Below are positions 21,635-32,849 of a DNA stretch of 64,000 nucleotides, in pieces. Location of the stretch: the NCBI GenBank assembly GCA_033032865.1, contig JAWHQI010000049.1, forward strand, positions 6,758,001 to 6,822,000, given 5' to 3'. This stretch comes from Dactylorhiza incarnata. Taxonomy: Eukaryota > Streptophyta > Magnoliopsida > Asparagales > Orchidaceae. The position numbers and the translations under genes are program-made. Below the pieces are notes generated by a model that made no database searches, was not told the origin of the DNA, and was given only the letters and a program-made list of their open reading frames with translations. The first letter of the stretch is position 1. Every line of letters begins with the position of its first letter.

Positions 21635-21644
21635 CCTATAAAAC
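21635..21644 (+). promoter_or_regulatory. TATA box in 5' LTR of D
   Basis: CCTATAAAAC, with CCTATAAAAT at the matching place in the right LTR (about 26487-26496). Orientation fits transcription of the D interior. Confidence 0.72.
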
Positions 21645-22667
21645 GACCTGCTCGCGAATTAGGTTGGGGATCCGCATTTTTCCGCCGTTTCTTGCGCAGT
21701 TCCGCCCAGTTTCGCCCCTCCATCGTCGCCCACCATCTAGAGGTGCTCCGGGCTTGTTCTTCACGCCAATCTTGAGCCGGAGTTTCCTCTCGGCCTCCTC
21801 CTTCATCCAAGAGCTTCAAAGAGAGATCTAGCCGCCATCTCCATCGAGCAAGAGGAAGTTTGCAACCTCTACTGGATCGTGACACGAAGAAGACGGGTCC
21901 ATTGGAGAGTCGTGACAGCTCTCTCTACCCCGGACGTAGTTGCGGACCGAGCTTGGACGCGGATTGACAACCCGGCGATTCCAACCGTGAATCTACAACG
22001 AGACTTCGGATTCGGTCGATTTCTTGCCTTATTCTTCTCTTTTTGATGTATATTTAGCTAGATCTAATCATGATGATGAAGTGGCACTTGAATCAGTTAT
22101 ATTTACATATATATTTCATGTCTATGTGATTGTGTAATTTATCTATTTGAGTTGCTTGAGGTGCGCCGCCGTCCATTTCCATCCCGCCGCCACGTTCGTG
22201 TGCCGCACTAGCAATTGCTAGTGGCGTGCTTGTCGAAGAGGTGCTTGCGACCCTCATTCCATTAGCCTACTCGTCCATCCGCCTACCGAAGCGTGGCATC
22301 GCGGCCCGTATTCCATCCCGCCTAACGAAGCAGCGCGCTCAAGGCCTGCATTGTTCGATTCCGCTTGCCTACTTGTCCATCCGCCCTTGCGACGCAGCGC
22401 GCTCAAGGCCCGCCTAGTCTCCATCCCGCCAAGCGAAGCATTGCATAGCGGCATTGCATAGGAGTAGTTGATAGCTTTTATTTTATTTTCCAAAAGCCAA
22501 CCCAACTCCCCCGCATTCCATCCGATTTAAGGACTTCAATCTCAAGTCCTTCCTCGAAACCTAACTCCACCTTACTGTGTTCCTCAAGAGACCGACACTC
22601 GGGGATTTTCCCCATTATTATTACTTGCGCGACCGGTGCACTTGCCGAATCATCGCATCAAGTTTTT

Positions 22668-22683
22668 TGCGCCGTTGCCGGGG
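22668..22683 (+). promoter_or_regulatory. Primer-binding site of D (tRNA-Asp type)
   Basis: TGCGCCGTTGCCGGGG lies 7 bases after the LTR end. It differs by one base from the consensus TGGCGCCGTTGCCGGGG seen in Athila and many plant Gypsy elements. Minus-strand DNA synthesis would start here. Confidence 0.85.
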
Positions 22684-22878
22684 AACACAGTCGTGTGAGT
22701 TTTCTGGAGAGGGAGAATTTGAGAGGAAAGCCCTTCTATTTGTAAATTGCATCCTTTATTTTATCTCTGTTCTTTTTATTCCTTCTTCTTGTTTTATATT
22801 AGGTTGCTTTAGTAATTTCTGTTTGGTATAGTATTTGCACAATAGCATTTTTATTTTGAATCGTATTATCTTTACACT

Positions 22879-24117
22879 ATGTGGGAACATCTGAATTTCC
22901 GTTGCCGTTGGTGTGGAGCTACCTCCCACTCTAGTGATGAATGCCCTACGGAGAATAGTAGGCATAATTCTTATAGCCCAGCATATGGAGCACCGACTTC
23001 GTCTGGTACTCCATATGGTGCGCGTAAGTCTTATGGCTACTCTGCTGAGCCTTTACCGTCTTACTTCTTTTCGGCTTCAGCACCCGCTGTGCCAAAGAAG
23101 CCCGCTAGGCAGTGCCAGTTTTGTCGGAGCACAGATCATGCCTTGAAGGATTGTGCTGCTTATCTTCGCCAATTGGATGAGGATGACGAGCCGGATATCC
23201 GGATCGTCCCAACTCCTAAATCTGGCGGCACACCTTCAACATCCGGTTATGTGTCTTTGTCACCTTCACATCTTGAAGGGTATGGCATGGACATGGTCAC
23301 CGGATGTGCGGCTGATCTATGCACCGACACTGCTGAGCTCATTCTCCATGTGCATCCACCACCTCTAGTGGATTCGATTCTTTGTGAGGAATCGGTGCTC
23401 GACTTTTATCCGAGCACTATTCCTCTCCCCGTTGTGCATACTACACTCGTCCCTGACGACATTGTTGATGATGTGTCGCAAGAGGAGGCGGTTGATCTTA
23501 GTATTGTGCCTACTCCTATGGAGGAGGACAACCTTCTAGGTGAAGAGGAGTTTTCCTCAGCACCGGTGGAGGAAGTCCAAATCCTAAGCTTGGCCACCGT
23601 TGATCCCGCCGAATCTTGTAGCATTGATGACAATGCAAACATTATTTTACTTCCCCAACCTAATGGGAGTGAGACCGGGACCACTCTCCCGATTTTTGAT
23701 TATTTATGTCATTCTTCTCTTTTATTTCCTGACCTCCCTTCTTCATCTGAGCCTGTGCAGGTTGAGTCTTCATAGGTACATCAGGAGGACTTGGAGCATG
23801 ATGCTCAAGTCAATGATGAGAGCATCCTCTCATGTGAGGAGGTTGATCCCCCCTCCGTAGAGGAAGCTCCACTCGTTGTCTTCTCCTCCCGCGGACCTGC
23901 TGTGGGCGATACCTTGCTGGGCAAGGATAGTTTTGGTGAGATGAGTGAGGACCAGGCCTCCTCCTCTTCTTACTTTCTTTTCCCTCTACCTGTGAGGAGC
24001 AGGTATTATTATTTAGGTAGAGGGGTGACTGCCTTATCTCCGTATCGGTACCAGCTACCGAAACGGATAATGGAGCAGTTACCTGTGCATTTTCTTTTTC
24101 ATAGGCCCATTAGCTAG
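22879..24117 (+). pseudogene. Zinc-finger, acidic protein of D (gag-like), with one in-frame stop
   Basis: An ATG at 22879 opens a frame of 298 residues ending in TAG at 23773-23775; the same frame continues without other stops to 24117, so a single change separates two parts of about 413 codons. Two Cys-Cys-His-Cys motifs fit CX2CX4HX4C exactly: CRWCGATSHSSDEC (residues 9-22) and CQFCRSTDHALKDC (79-92). Between them the protein is Ser/Pro/Tyr-rich; after them it is strongly acidic (many Glu, Asp, Val, Pro). The knuckles suggest RNA binding as in Gag nucleocapsid, but the order is unusual (knuckles at the N-terminus, no capsid domain seen). I do not recognise the family. Confidence 0.65.
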
Positions 24118-25837
24118 AACCGTTTTAATTTAGAATAAGTCGTGCTGGGATGACAATAACCCCAGTAGTTATCTTTCTTTTCTGCATTTTTATTTCTTCT
24201 AATCATGTTTAGTTAGTAGTACTTTCTTTTCAGTTTTCTTTTGTCTTTGTTTTTGCGGAGCTGACCCCTGCAGGTATCTTTTCTGGATGGCGGATGCTGC
24301 AGCTTCATTTTAGCTTACACGCCAATCTTCTGGAATGCTCATTTCTGAGCATTAGGTACTCTCTTTCCCTAGCTCTTTTCTGAATTTCATAGATATATAT
24401 TGTGTGTATTGTCTAGTTTAAGTCTGGGGGAGAGTAGTTTTGTTTACCCGCTCACGTGCACTATTGCACTGCATGCTAGTAGATTTCATTTAAAATGTTT
24501 TGTTTATTTTCATTGCACACCACATCACCCACTTGAGCGCGTACTCATCTGTTTGCTTGCTCTGTTGTGAATTTAATTCTTCTGCTTATTTGGGAAAGTC
24601 TAGGTGATGGCTTAGGACTATGTAGCAGAGTAAAATGTTGACTCTAGTAGTGCTCCTAGTCGAGTGCTCGGTTGCATAGAAATTTGTGTAGATTAGACTT
24701 CTCTTTATACTTATGGTTTTATATTTTTTTTATTAGTGTAAATGTTGTTTACTCTACTCAAATGGTGAATCCGGTGGAATCAAACGGCAGCGTAGGGATG
24801 TGTGTAAACGATCGCTAGACTCGTATTGCTTGAGTCGGGAGAAAGGAGAATCTTTCTCGGTGGCTAGAACTTGCCCCAAGCGATTCTTGAAGCATTGGCA
24901 TAGGATAGTTCTAGTGCGTGAGAATGACGTAGGCCATTATTTTGGCTCGGTTGAACTTTTTATTTCATGCCTATCGTCTACCCTTGCTAGCCCCTTTGTG
25001 CCTACCCTTTTCTTGATTCAGCTCCACATTTATTTCACCAAAGCCTAGCCTAGTCACACACCCAAATCTGAGCTTTAGTTGTAGTTTCATTTACATTTTG
25101 GGGGGTGTTGATTGTGGTGTCTATTATGTGAATCTGTGGATGTGCTCATTTGAAAATTTTGCTGAAAGAAAAAAAAAGAGACAAGAAAAAGACAGATAGA
25201 AAGAAAAATGAAAAAAAAAGAGAAGAAAGAAAAATGAGTTTTATTGAAAAATCATGTAGAAAAAATTATGTATTGGGAGTAGGCGGTGCACACACCTATG
25301 TTGCAAAAGTTCAAGTCTGGGGGTGTGGTGCACTTGCATTCGATTTTGGTGCGCGGGTAGTTATTTTTAAAAGCTCATTTGGGTTATGTGTTTAAGCCAT
25401 TTTGTTTATCATCGTTTACCTCACCGTAACCCAAGCCCCATCTCTAACCTAAAGTCCTACCGACTCACGCTATGAACCAATCTAGTGTCGTGGAGAGAAT
25501 GTGACCAGGCAAGCCTATGGTCACCGACACCGATGGATTTCGGTGGAGTTTTTCCGGCATCCCAATCTTGAGCAATGCTCATCTCAGCGTTTAGTTTACT
25601 TTCTCCGTATGCATGACCGAACGATTCACCGTAGTTCACCATTTTGAGTAGTTGTAATATGCTTTTACTCTTTTAGAAATATATAAACTGTTTTTATAAT
25701 CAGAAATCTTTTCAACTATTTTTCTTATGCACGTGAGCATGCGACTTCGCATGGTACTCTGTAGTGTAATCAATAAGCCATCTACTGTTCTTTCCTAGTT
25801 CGCGTAGAATTTGTTTGCTCGGGACGCGCAAACAGTT
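24118..25837. other. Non-coding 3' half of the D interior
   Basis: No gene seen. AT-rich, with an A-rich block (25160-25240). The polypurine-like word AAGTCTGGGGG appears twice here (24420-24430 and 25313-25323) before the real tract at 25838. Repeated polypurine words are familiar from Athila elements. Confidence 0.6.
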
Positions 25838-25850
25838 AAGTCTGGGGGTG
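25838..25850 (+). promoter_or_regulatory. Polypurine tract of D
   Basis: AAGTCTGGGGGTG directly abuts the right LTR (TGATGAGTCC at 25851). It would prime plus-strand DNA synthesis. Confidence 0.88.
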
Positions 25851-27512
25851 TGATGAGTCCTGATCATATACACTTTTATGGACTCATCTGGGCCATTTAT
25901 TTAGTCATTTCACCGCACTTTAGCCCTGTTATAGTTCATATTGATCAGTCTATGCTAGGTGCACTTCTAGGCCCATTCTGGTGTAATTTCATATCTATCT
26001 TTGTTATTAGTTTTCTTGCGATGTTAAGTCCCACTTTCAGTGGCTAGACTGGTGTCGTACGCTGGAACAGGTGTCGTGCAGGTGTTTCCGGTACAATTCT
26101 GTACAGGAACACTGTGCACGATCACCGGTTCTAATGCGCACGACCACTGGTCGTGCGCCGCTGATCGTGCGCACTTAACCTTATTTGCTGAGTTCTGTTT
26201 CAAGCAGTGCGCACGACCATCTACGATTGTGCGCACGACCACCGGTCGTGCGCCACTGTTCGTGCGCACTTATCATCAATTTTATGAGTTCTGTTTCGGC
26301 TAGTGCGCACGACCACCTACGATAGTGCGCACGACCACCGGTCGCGCGCCAATGGTCGTGCGAACATGTTATTTTATAATTTCTGCCTTTGCAGGTTCCG
26401 TCCAGGCAGAGCGCACGATCACAGAATTCTAGTGCGCACGACCACTGGTCGTGCGCCAACGACCGTGCGCACTGTTTATTCCAGCGCCTATAAAATGACC
26501 TGCTCGCGAATTAGGTTGGGGATCCGTATTTTTCCGCCTTTTCTTGCGCAGTTCCGCCCAGTTTCGCCCCTCCATCGTCGCCCACCATCTAGAGGTGCTC
26601 CGGGCTTGTTCTTAACGCCAATCTTGAGCCGGAGTTTCCTCTCGGCCTCCTCCTTCATCCAAGAGCTTCAAAGAGAGATCTAGCCGCCATCTCCATCGAG
26701 CAAGAGAAAGTTTGCAACCTCTACCGGATCGTGACACGAAGAAGACGGGTCCATTGGAGAGTCGTGACAGCTCTCTCTACCCCGGACATAGTTGCGGACC
26801 GAGCTTGGATGCGGATTGACAACCCGGCGATTCCAACCGTGAATCTACAACGAGACTTCGGATTCGGTCGATTTCTTGCTTTATTCTTCTCTTTTTGATG
26901 TATATGTAGCTAGATCTAATCATGATGATGAAGTGGCACTTGAATCAGTTATATTTACATATATATTTCATGTCTATGTGATTGTGTAATTTATCTATTT
27001 GAGTTGCTTGAGGTGCGCCGCCGTCCATTTCCATCCCGCCGTCACGTTCGTGTGCCGCACTAGCAATTGCTAGTGGCGTGCTTGTCGAATAGGTGCTTGC
27101 GACCCTCATTCCATTAGCCTACTCGTCCATCCTCCTACCGAAGCGTGGCATCGCGGCCCGTATTCCATCCCGCCTAACGAAGCAGCGCGCTCAAGGCCTG
27201 CATTGTTCGATTCCGCTTGCCTACTCGTCCATCTGCCCTTGCGACGCAGCGCGCTCAAGGCCTGCCTAGTCTCCATCCCGCCAAGCGAATCATTGCATAG
27301 CGACATTGCATAGGAGTAGTTGATAGATTTTATTTTATTTTCCAAAAGCCAACCCAACTCCCCCGCATTCCATCCGATTTAAGGACTTCAATCTCAAGTC
27401 CTTCCTCGAAACCTAACTCCACCTTACTGTGTTCCTCAAGAGACCAACACTCGGGGATTTTCCCCATTATTATTACTTGCGCGACCGGTGCACTTGCCGA
27501 ATCATCGCATCA
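25851..27512 (+). repeat. 3' LTR of D
   Basis: 1662 bp, the same length as the left copy, about 28 substitutions and no obvious indel. It ends CATCGCATCA and is followed by the duplication GGAAC. Confidence 0.95.
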
Positions 27513-27517
27513 GGAAC

Positions 27518-28047
27518 GCGCTGATGTGTGGCCGTCCGAAGATGGCACTGTAACTGCTTGGGACGTCCACAATGACAAAACGACAGTTTCGGGACTGCCC
27601 ACCCAGGGTCACATGAAGCCCTACTCCCCCTTCTACTTCCTTCCTCTCCCCTGAGAATCCGAACAAAGGGCCATCTGAGGCCAACACCCTCCTAGGCTCT
27701 ACCTCCATCTTGTCAAACACCTTTTTGAAGACGACATTGACCGAACTTCCGTTGTCCACCAGGATCCAGAAGACGGTGAAGTTCTCGATCGCTGTCTGGA
27801 TGACTAGCGCGTCGCAGAATGGGTCCTCGTAGCCCGTCATGTCTTTCTGAGTGAAAACGATTTTTTTGGCCGGGGGTGGGGTGGTGGATGTCGAAGCCAC
27901 GCTTCGGCGGTAAATGGTATGGAGGCTAGCCTTGCGGGTCGCCTCCACCCCTACCCGCCCGTGGATCACCCCGATCCCTCCTCTACTTCCCAAATCGGCT
28001 CTATCTTCACACCTTTCCTCCTCCCCCTCTCGAGGTTCAACCTCCAC
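27518..28047 (-). pseudogene. Aspartic protease of C, cut by D
   Basis: On the minus strand, KIVFTQKDMTGYEDPFCDAL precedes the active site WILVDNGSSVNVVF (the family normally has VDxGSS, so the catalytic Asp is kept), then FSGERKEVEGGVGLHVTLGG and SSYSAIFGRPHISAF, the flap-side and C-terminal hallmarks of Tat proteases. D entered just after this last motif; the remaining residues continue at 20993. A TAG at about 28066-28068 separates it from Gag. Protease would release Gag and Pol proteins in the particle. Confidence 0.9.
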
Positions 28048-28065
28048 GATCCTTAATGGCTGCTG

Positions 28066-29546
28066 CTATGGTGGCGCGGGCGCTCTGCCCCTCTTCACTT
28101 CTAGGAACTCCGGACAGGTGTTCGTTGAGTGGCCTTCCGCATCATGGAAGATGCAATATGGCATTGCCACTTCCCTCGCCTCGGCCTCTTCCACCCTATT
28201 CCTTATTCTCCTAGCGGCCACCGTTTCCGCCTCTCCTCCCCTTCCCCTTCCTCTTCCTCCTCCTCGTCCAATCGCCATGGCCTGCTGGGGAGGGGGAGGC
28301 ATCTGCATCGGACCTTGCCTCCACCCTAACTGGGGGGCCTCCATTGACCTCCGACATGGTTACCCCTTCCTGGGCCGTAACCTCTTCCCTGCCCTTGCAC
28401 TCCTCCCCCTTGCAGCCTCCATTCTCCCTCCGGGGCCGGGGTTCTTCCCTTCTCCTGACCTCCTGCTGCCTCACCTCCGGCTTACTGAGCTTTGCTAGCC
28501 TCCTGGTGAGCTCCGGATTGGCTTCCTCACTTGCGACTTCCTCCGACACCCTCTCCATCAGCTCTTCAAAGGAGACGGGGGTTTTTCTCTTCAACGCCAT
28601 CTTAAAGAAACTCTCTCAACCCGACCGTGAAGGCGAGTTGGAGTGCAAACCCAGGCATCTCCTGGGTGAGCTGTACTTCCTCCTGGAATCGATCGGCATA
28701 CTGAGCCAGCGACTCCCTGGGTCCCTGCCTTACTGCGAAGAGGGAATCAGCGTCCTTCTTCCTCTTCTTTGAGGTCGAGAACCTCAGCAAAAAACTTCGG
28801 CGCAAATCCTCGAACGAGTAGATTGACCCTGCGGGGAGATGATGGAACCAGTCCCTGGCCTTCTCCTTGAGGGTGATGGCGAAGAGCCGACACTTGAAAG
28901 CATCTGACATCGGCCTGATGGAGACCGAGTCTTCGAAACTCTGCAGGTGCTGGACAGGGTCATCTCTACCGTTGTAGTACACCCGGTCCCATTCTCCAAA
29001 TCCCCCCGGGACGGGTGCGGAAAGCACCAACTCGCAAAAGGGGCTTCCCCCTCCCGCCACTCTTCCCGGCTCCACTCGTCCCCCAAGCTCGCTCGCCAAA
29101 CTTGAGCTCGCCGTGACTGTGCCCACGAGGGCGGTGCTCGCCTGAACCACCCCAATAGTCGCCGCTTCCTCTTGGCGCGCACTCGCCAGTGACGCGCTCG
29201 CTGGAATGGAGCTCGCCAGCGCTGAGCTCGCCAGTACGGAGCTTGCCGGACTGGCGAACAGCACCCGTCCTTCCTGGCTCTGGCCTAAGCCGGCGGCAAC
29301 TTCTTTTCCAGCCCTTCCTCCTGGTGCCCTTTCGCCGACTGCTGTTGGGGGAGTGGTCGCCTGAGGTGCCGGGGTCGCAAACTCACTTCGCAGGGCTGTG
29401 ACCGTGCACCCCAAGGTGTCGAGCACCTCCTTTATGAAATCCGCGAACATCCTAGCCATCGCTTCCTGAGGGGTCTCGCCGAACTCCTCGCCCTGCTCTT
29501 CATCTCCCGCCATAACCCTTCTCTGGAACTTTCTTGAACCAGCCAC
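28066..29546 (-). pseudogene. Gag of C with Tat-type zinc knuckle
   Basis: Start MAGSRKFQRR at 29546. An Ala/Ser-rich stretch precedes the capsid-like gag domain: YYNGRDDPVQHLQSFEDSVS, FAITLKEKARDWFHHLPAGS, FEDLRRSFLLRFSTSKKRKK, ESLAQYADRFQEEVQLTQ. The frame shifts near 28605 (just after FTVGLRE) and again by 28344, where CIFHDAEGHSTNTC gives the unusual C-x3-H-x3-GH-x-T-x2-C knuckle of Tat Gag. Arg/Gly-rich sequence precedes it. Gag would build the cytoplasmic particle. Two frameshifts and one stop make this copy inactive. Confidence 0.92.
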
Positions 29547-29569
29547 GCTCCACGCTCACCGCACCAAAA

Positions 29570-30218
29570 TGTTGAAACCGATTTCTCAGTCTCCTGTGGA
29601 GCTCGGGGCCCTCACCGAAATGAGGGGCGGCTAGTCCTTACTGATCCCTCGAGGAGGGTGGACGGAAGATTAAGAATTTGACTAGGACCTTAGTCACAGC
29701 GAGGAGGTCCCTCCACTAACCCGGAAGATCGTTGAGCGCTTCCCCTCCCAAGCCAAAGCTGAGACTTGGGCACCTTGGAGAGCTCTGGAAATGCTAACCA
29801 AAGAAACCCTAAGGAGAGGGAAGCTGAAGTGGGCCTCTCTCCAAAGGTGCCCTTGAGGTCCTATTTATAGATTTTCTGATCTGGCCTGCAAATAGCAGGA
29901 TTCCGCCTCTTGATTTTCCTATCCGCACCCCAAATGGGTCTGCTAACAGCCAAACTCCGCTGTTTGGAGAAGCTAAGGGCAGACCACCAAGGGTGACAGG
30001 GTAATTTGGCCGGTTTCGGCGACTCACGAGTGTTCGGCGAGTTCTTGACTCGCTCGCCTCCTTGCGAGCATTTGGCGAGCCTCTGGCTCGCTCGCCCTCT
30101 TGCGAGCACTCGGCGAGCCTATGGTTCGCTCGCCCTCTTGCGAGCACTCGGCTGGACTCTAGCTCGCTTTGCTGCTTTTTGGTTGGCCCATCTTCTAGGC
30201 GAATATCGGGGTTGTATA
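29570..30218 (-). repeat. 5' LTR of C (right copy)
   Basis: 649 bp as on the left. The element's TATA box is on the minus strand at about 29861-29872 (TCTATAAATAGG). Just inside, minus strand from about 29567, TGGTGCGGTGAGCGTGG is the likely primer site; I cannot name its tRNA. Followed by ATCCA at 30219-30223. Confidence 0.95.
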
Positions 30219-30718
30219 ATCCAGATTCCTCTTGCAGAAGTGCAGTCTTCAACTCTTTGAAGAATGTCTTTTGACACTGATTGAGTTAAGATCTGCATAG
30301 CTTTTGTATCTGCATCTGTTGAGTAGTTTGAAGACGGGGAAGGTTCTGTAGATGGGGAAGGTCCTATATGTTTATCAGTCTGCCCATCATCAGCACCAGC
30401 TTTGAATTTATCTGGCTTCATTTTGCAAACACGGGCAGTGACATCAGTTTCTCTGTTGGTAGTCTTCTTTGAAGAAGATATATCAGCTCCAACATAAACA
30501 TGCCCTTTAATTGCTCTCGAAGGGGACATGAGACTCGTGGAACTAGGTAATGCAGGTGTAGCTGCCTTTGATGATATGAGGGGAGGTCTTGTCAAAATAG
30601 ATTTGTAAATTTCTTCATCTATAGCATTCATATATAATTTAATTCTAACTTGCCATAATGAGATATTATCTAAATTAAATATGGGTGGATCTGAGAACAG
30701 AAAGGTTTCTTGTGTCAT
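30219..30718 (-). pseudogene. Gag of B, first part
   Basis: Starts at 30718 with MTQETFLFSDPPIFNLDNIS, and includes WQVRIKLYMNAIDEEIYKSI, the opening of Copia Gag proteins (compare PMWEERVRFYMEAADRRIFQ in E). C interrupts the frame at 30223 after TSARGIW; the continuation is at 11169. Beyond 30223 the open frame runs on into the LTR of C by chance. Confidence 0.8.
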
Positions 30719-30804
30719 TTTGAAAACCCTAAGAACTAAAAGTGATATTTGTGATTTCAGGTGTTAGCCTGTGTGAAAAAAAAATCAACTGCTTTGATAC
30801 CAAT

Positions 30805-32190
30805 TGAAAGTGGAGTTTTAGTTCTTATTTATCTTATTAAAAGATCTTGTATAAGTTTACTTTCAAAGTAAGTGATATATCTATTTATATGAGTGAGTTT
30901 GCTGATTTCTGTATGAGTAATAAAACCAAACAGTTAAAGTGCATCTAAATAAATACAGCACATGAGGTGAAACAAAAAGATAAAAGCAAGCAATCCACAG
31001 ATGACACAAAATATATAGTAGTTCCCCTCAACTGGGTACATCTACTCTTCTACCCACTGGTAGGAATCCACTAGGAGGTTGTTGATAAGGTGCCCTCACA
31101 CCAAGGGGTTTTTGATAAGGTGTCCACACACCAAGTGAGCTGTTGATAAGGTGCTCTAACCAAGATGCAGGTTTTTGCTAAGGTGCCCTGTCACCGGGAG
31201 TTAACTTTTGAAGGGAGTTATAACCCTGTACAGGATGGGGTAAGGAAGTAAAATAAAAACATAAATTATATTGTTCTTCTCTGTATAAGAAGACTCTTGG
31301 AGATCCAAATGTGGTGTTGAATAGATCTGATGTTGAAGAGCTCCCCCTGTCTGATATGGTTTGATGACAGTTCTGGAGGCCTCTTCTTTTAACCATTTCT
31401 TCCTTCTTTTACAGTGATGATCCTGAGGAAGTAGTTGTGATTTGTGTCTCAGGATGTTTGTAATCTGCAGGAAGATGTTAGCAAATGAAGAACAATTGAT
31501 TTTCTCTTTATTTCTGTCGTGTGTCCTCTGTCTTGCTTTCTCTGTAACTGTCTTTTTATAATCTGAGAACATTTTCTCTTAATTTGAATTCTTCTCTTGG
31601 GAAGAAGGAAAGAGTTGGGGTCTCCATCAATGCTTTGACTCCTCGAGAAGATAACCTGCCATTTCTTTTTATTGAAGCTAGTCTGCAACGGCTAATAGTA
31701 TTGATTGATCTGCAACGGCTAAGAGGAATAGTCAAAAGATAGTGAAAAAGATATTAAAATAATTCAGAGAGAAATTCGTCGATCCCAGCTTGACATTTGT
31801 CGGGCTGAGCTCGCCGTCTGATGTACTGAGCGATTGTCTCTATCTTGGAATTCGTAGACCGCTGAAATGGATGGATTGAGTTTGTTGAGCGCCGTTCAGA
31901 GAATGCCTGGCCGCTGAGATTATTCTAACTGAATTCTTCGAGCGTAGTTCGCCATTTATCGAACGCTGTTCTGATGAAGATTTGTCGAGCGTTGTTTGGC
32001 TATTTGTCGAGCGCCGTTCGACATTCGTCGAATGCAGAGAGCTTATTTTATTTGCTTAAGTATATTCTCCGATTCGATCGCATCATATTTAATTTATGTT
32101 TTCTTAGATTTCTTAATTGATCTAAGTTATTAGATGACTTATTGACAAGAGGATGGATCCTAACTCAAATCAAAAGCTAAGGTTCCAACA
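30805..32190 (-). repeat. 5' LTR of B (right copy)
   Basis: 1386 bp, TGAAAGTGG...TTCCAACA, followed by AACTC (32191-32195). The primer site TGGTATCAAAG (minus strand, 30792-30803) matches the end of initiator tRNA-Met, the usual Copia primer. Confidence 0.93.
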
Positions 32191-32808
32191 AACTCAAAAT
32201 CAAGAAGCATCTTCTTCATCCTTAAGTTGTCGATCTCCATCAGGCTAAGTTGCCGATCAACATCAGGCAGAAGAAATAGTTTAAATATCTATAATTTTTT
32301 GTAAGGCTTGCGGGCCTGTTTTTTCAGCTTGAGGGTTGGAGAGCTGTGAGGCTTGAGGGCCAGGGCAGTGCACTTACGGGTGCGATTTGTCGAGCTTGCG
32401 GGCTCGGGGGCAGTAGGGGCTTGCGGGCCTAGGCTGTTGGGACTTGCGGGTCCAAGTTGTAGGGCTTGAGGGCCTGAGTGTCGAGCTTGCGGGCTCGGGG
32501 GCAGTAGGGGCTTGCAGGCCTAGGCTGTTGGGACATGCGGGTCCGTGTTGTAAGGCTTGAGGGCCTGAAGTTTTTGGCGGCGTTTGCCGATCCTAGCACA
32601 CTGATGGGTAGGCGCAGAGGGAGAGAGGACTACTCAAGACACCCAGTCTTGAGGAACCTCTATAGATCGTTGTGTGCTTTCTGTGGTTTGCTCTTTATTT
32701 CATAAATCTATTAACCAGAAACTAAGAAAAACCTAAGGGGGATAATATAAACAGAAAATCCTATTCACCCCCCCTCTAGGTGATTTAGTAGACACCTCAT
32801 AAACCACA
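32191..32808 (+). repeat. 5' LTR of A, second part
   Basis: Continues the copy broken at 8666 and matches 38172-38789. It contains GC-rich repeats of GGCTTGCGGGCC and GCTTGAGGG (32305-32575), with an approximately 100 bp piece present twice. It ends CACCTCATAAACCACA; the degenerate tRNA-Met primer site TGTTATCAAAGC follows at 32811-32822. Confidence 0.92.
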
Positions 32809-32849
32809 AGTGTTATCAAAGCTAGGTTGTTCACCTAAAGCTTAACAGC

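Larger units (their letters stand above)
20999..22660 (+). repeat. 5' LTR of D
   Basis: Contains an array of about eight perfect GTGCGCAC octamers and related hairpins (21263-21620), a TATA box CCTATAAAAC at 21635-21644 just downstream of them, then a transcribed leader. The second half has repeated words such as CATCCGCC and GAAGC. The right copy at 25851-27512 matches along its whole length. Confidence 0.95.
20999..27512 (+). mobile_element. Element D: Athila-like non-autonomous LTR retrotransposon with one zinc-finger ORF
   Basis: Two 1662 bp LTRs (20999-22660 and 25851-27512) begin TGATGAGTCC and end CGCATCA, with about 28 differences (1.7%). Directly inside the left LTR is TGCGCCGTTGCCGGGG (22668-22683), complementary to the tRNA-Asp end used by Athila-type elements; before the right LTR is the tract AAGTCTGGGGGTG (25838-25850), also Athila-like. 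The 3190 bp interior holds one broken ORF (22879-24117) and no RT, RNase H, protease or integrase. It interrupts C between protease and RT. It would depend on an autonomous Athila relative; assignment to that lineage is by PBS and PPT only. Confidence 0.93.
11175..30218 (-). mobile_element. Element C: Tat-lineage Ty3/Gypsy retrotransposon with antisense genes, host of D
   Basis: Two 649 bp LTRs (11175-11823 and 29570-30218) differ at about 13 sites (2%). On the minus strand: gag (29546-28066), protease (28047-27518), D insertion, then RT, RNase H, a second RNase H and integrase (20993-17367), a 96 bp tandem array (17290-16433), and two genes on the opposite strand (15700-12023) before the 3' LTR. 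RT before integrase makes it Gypsy. The second RNase H, the 3' tandem repeats and the antisense ORFs are known marks of the Tat clade (Tat, Retand, Ogre, Grande). Own length without D is about 12.5 kb. Coding parts on the minus strand carry several stops and frameshifts. Confidence 0.95.
8667..32190 (-). mobile_element. Element B: gag-only non-autonomous Copia-like retrotransposon, host of C
   Basis: LTRs 8667-10053 (1387 bp) and 30805-32190 (1386 bp) start TGAAAGTGG and end TTCCAACA; I count about 43 differences (3%). The duplication AACTC flanks it at 8662-8666 and 32191-32195. On the minus strand the 5' LTR is the right copy, followed by a primer site TGGTATCAAAG (about 30792-30803), then gag (30718 down to 30219), interrupted by C, resuming at 11169 down to 10623, and a polypurine tract at about 10054-10070 (plus strand ATCTCCCCCTATTTGAG). 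Without C the interior is only about 1.7 kb and has no pol. Confidence 0.92.

Noticed and set aside
21188..21885. Open frames on both strands in the D LTR (also 26040-26683)
   Set aside because: They are translations of the GTGCGCAC repeat cluster within an LTR and differ between strands only by the palindromic nature of the repeats.
28129..28772. Ser/Leu/Pro-rich plus-strand frames opposite to gag of C
   Set aside because: Shadow of the Arg/Glu-rich Gag on the minus strand; no start context or domain.
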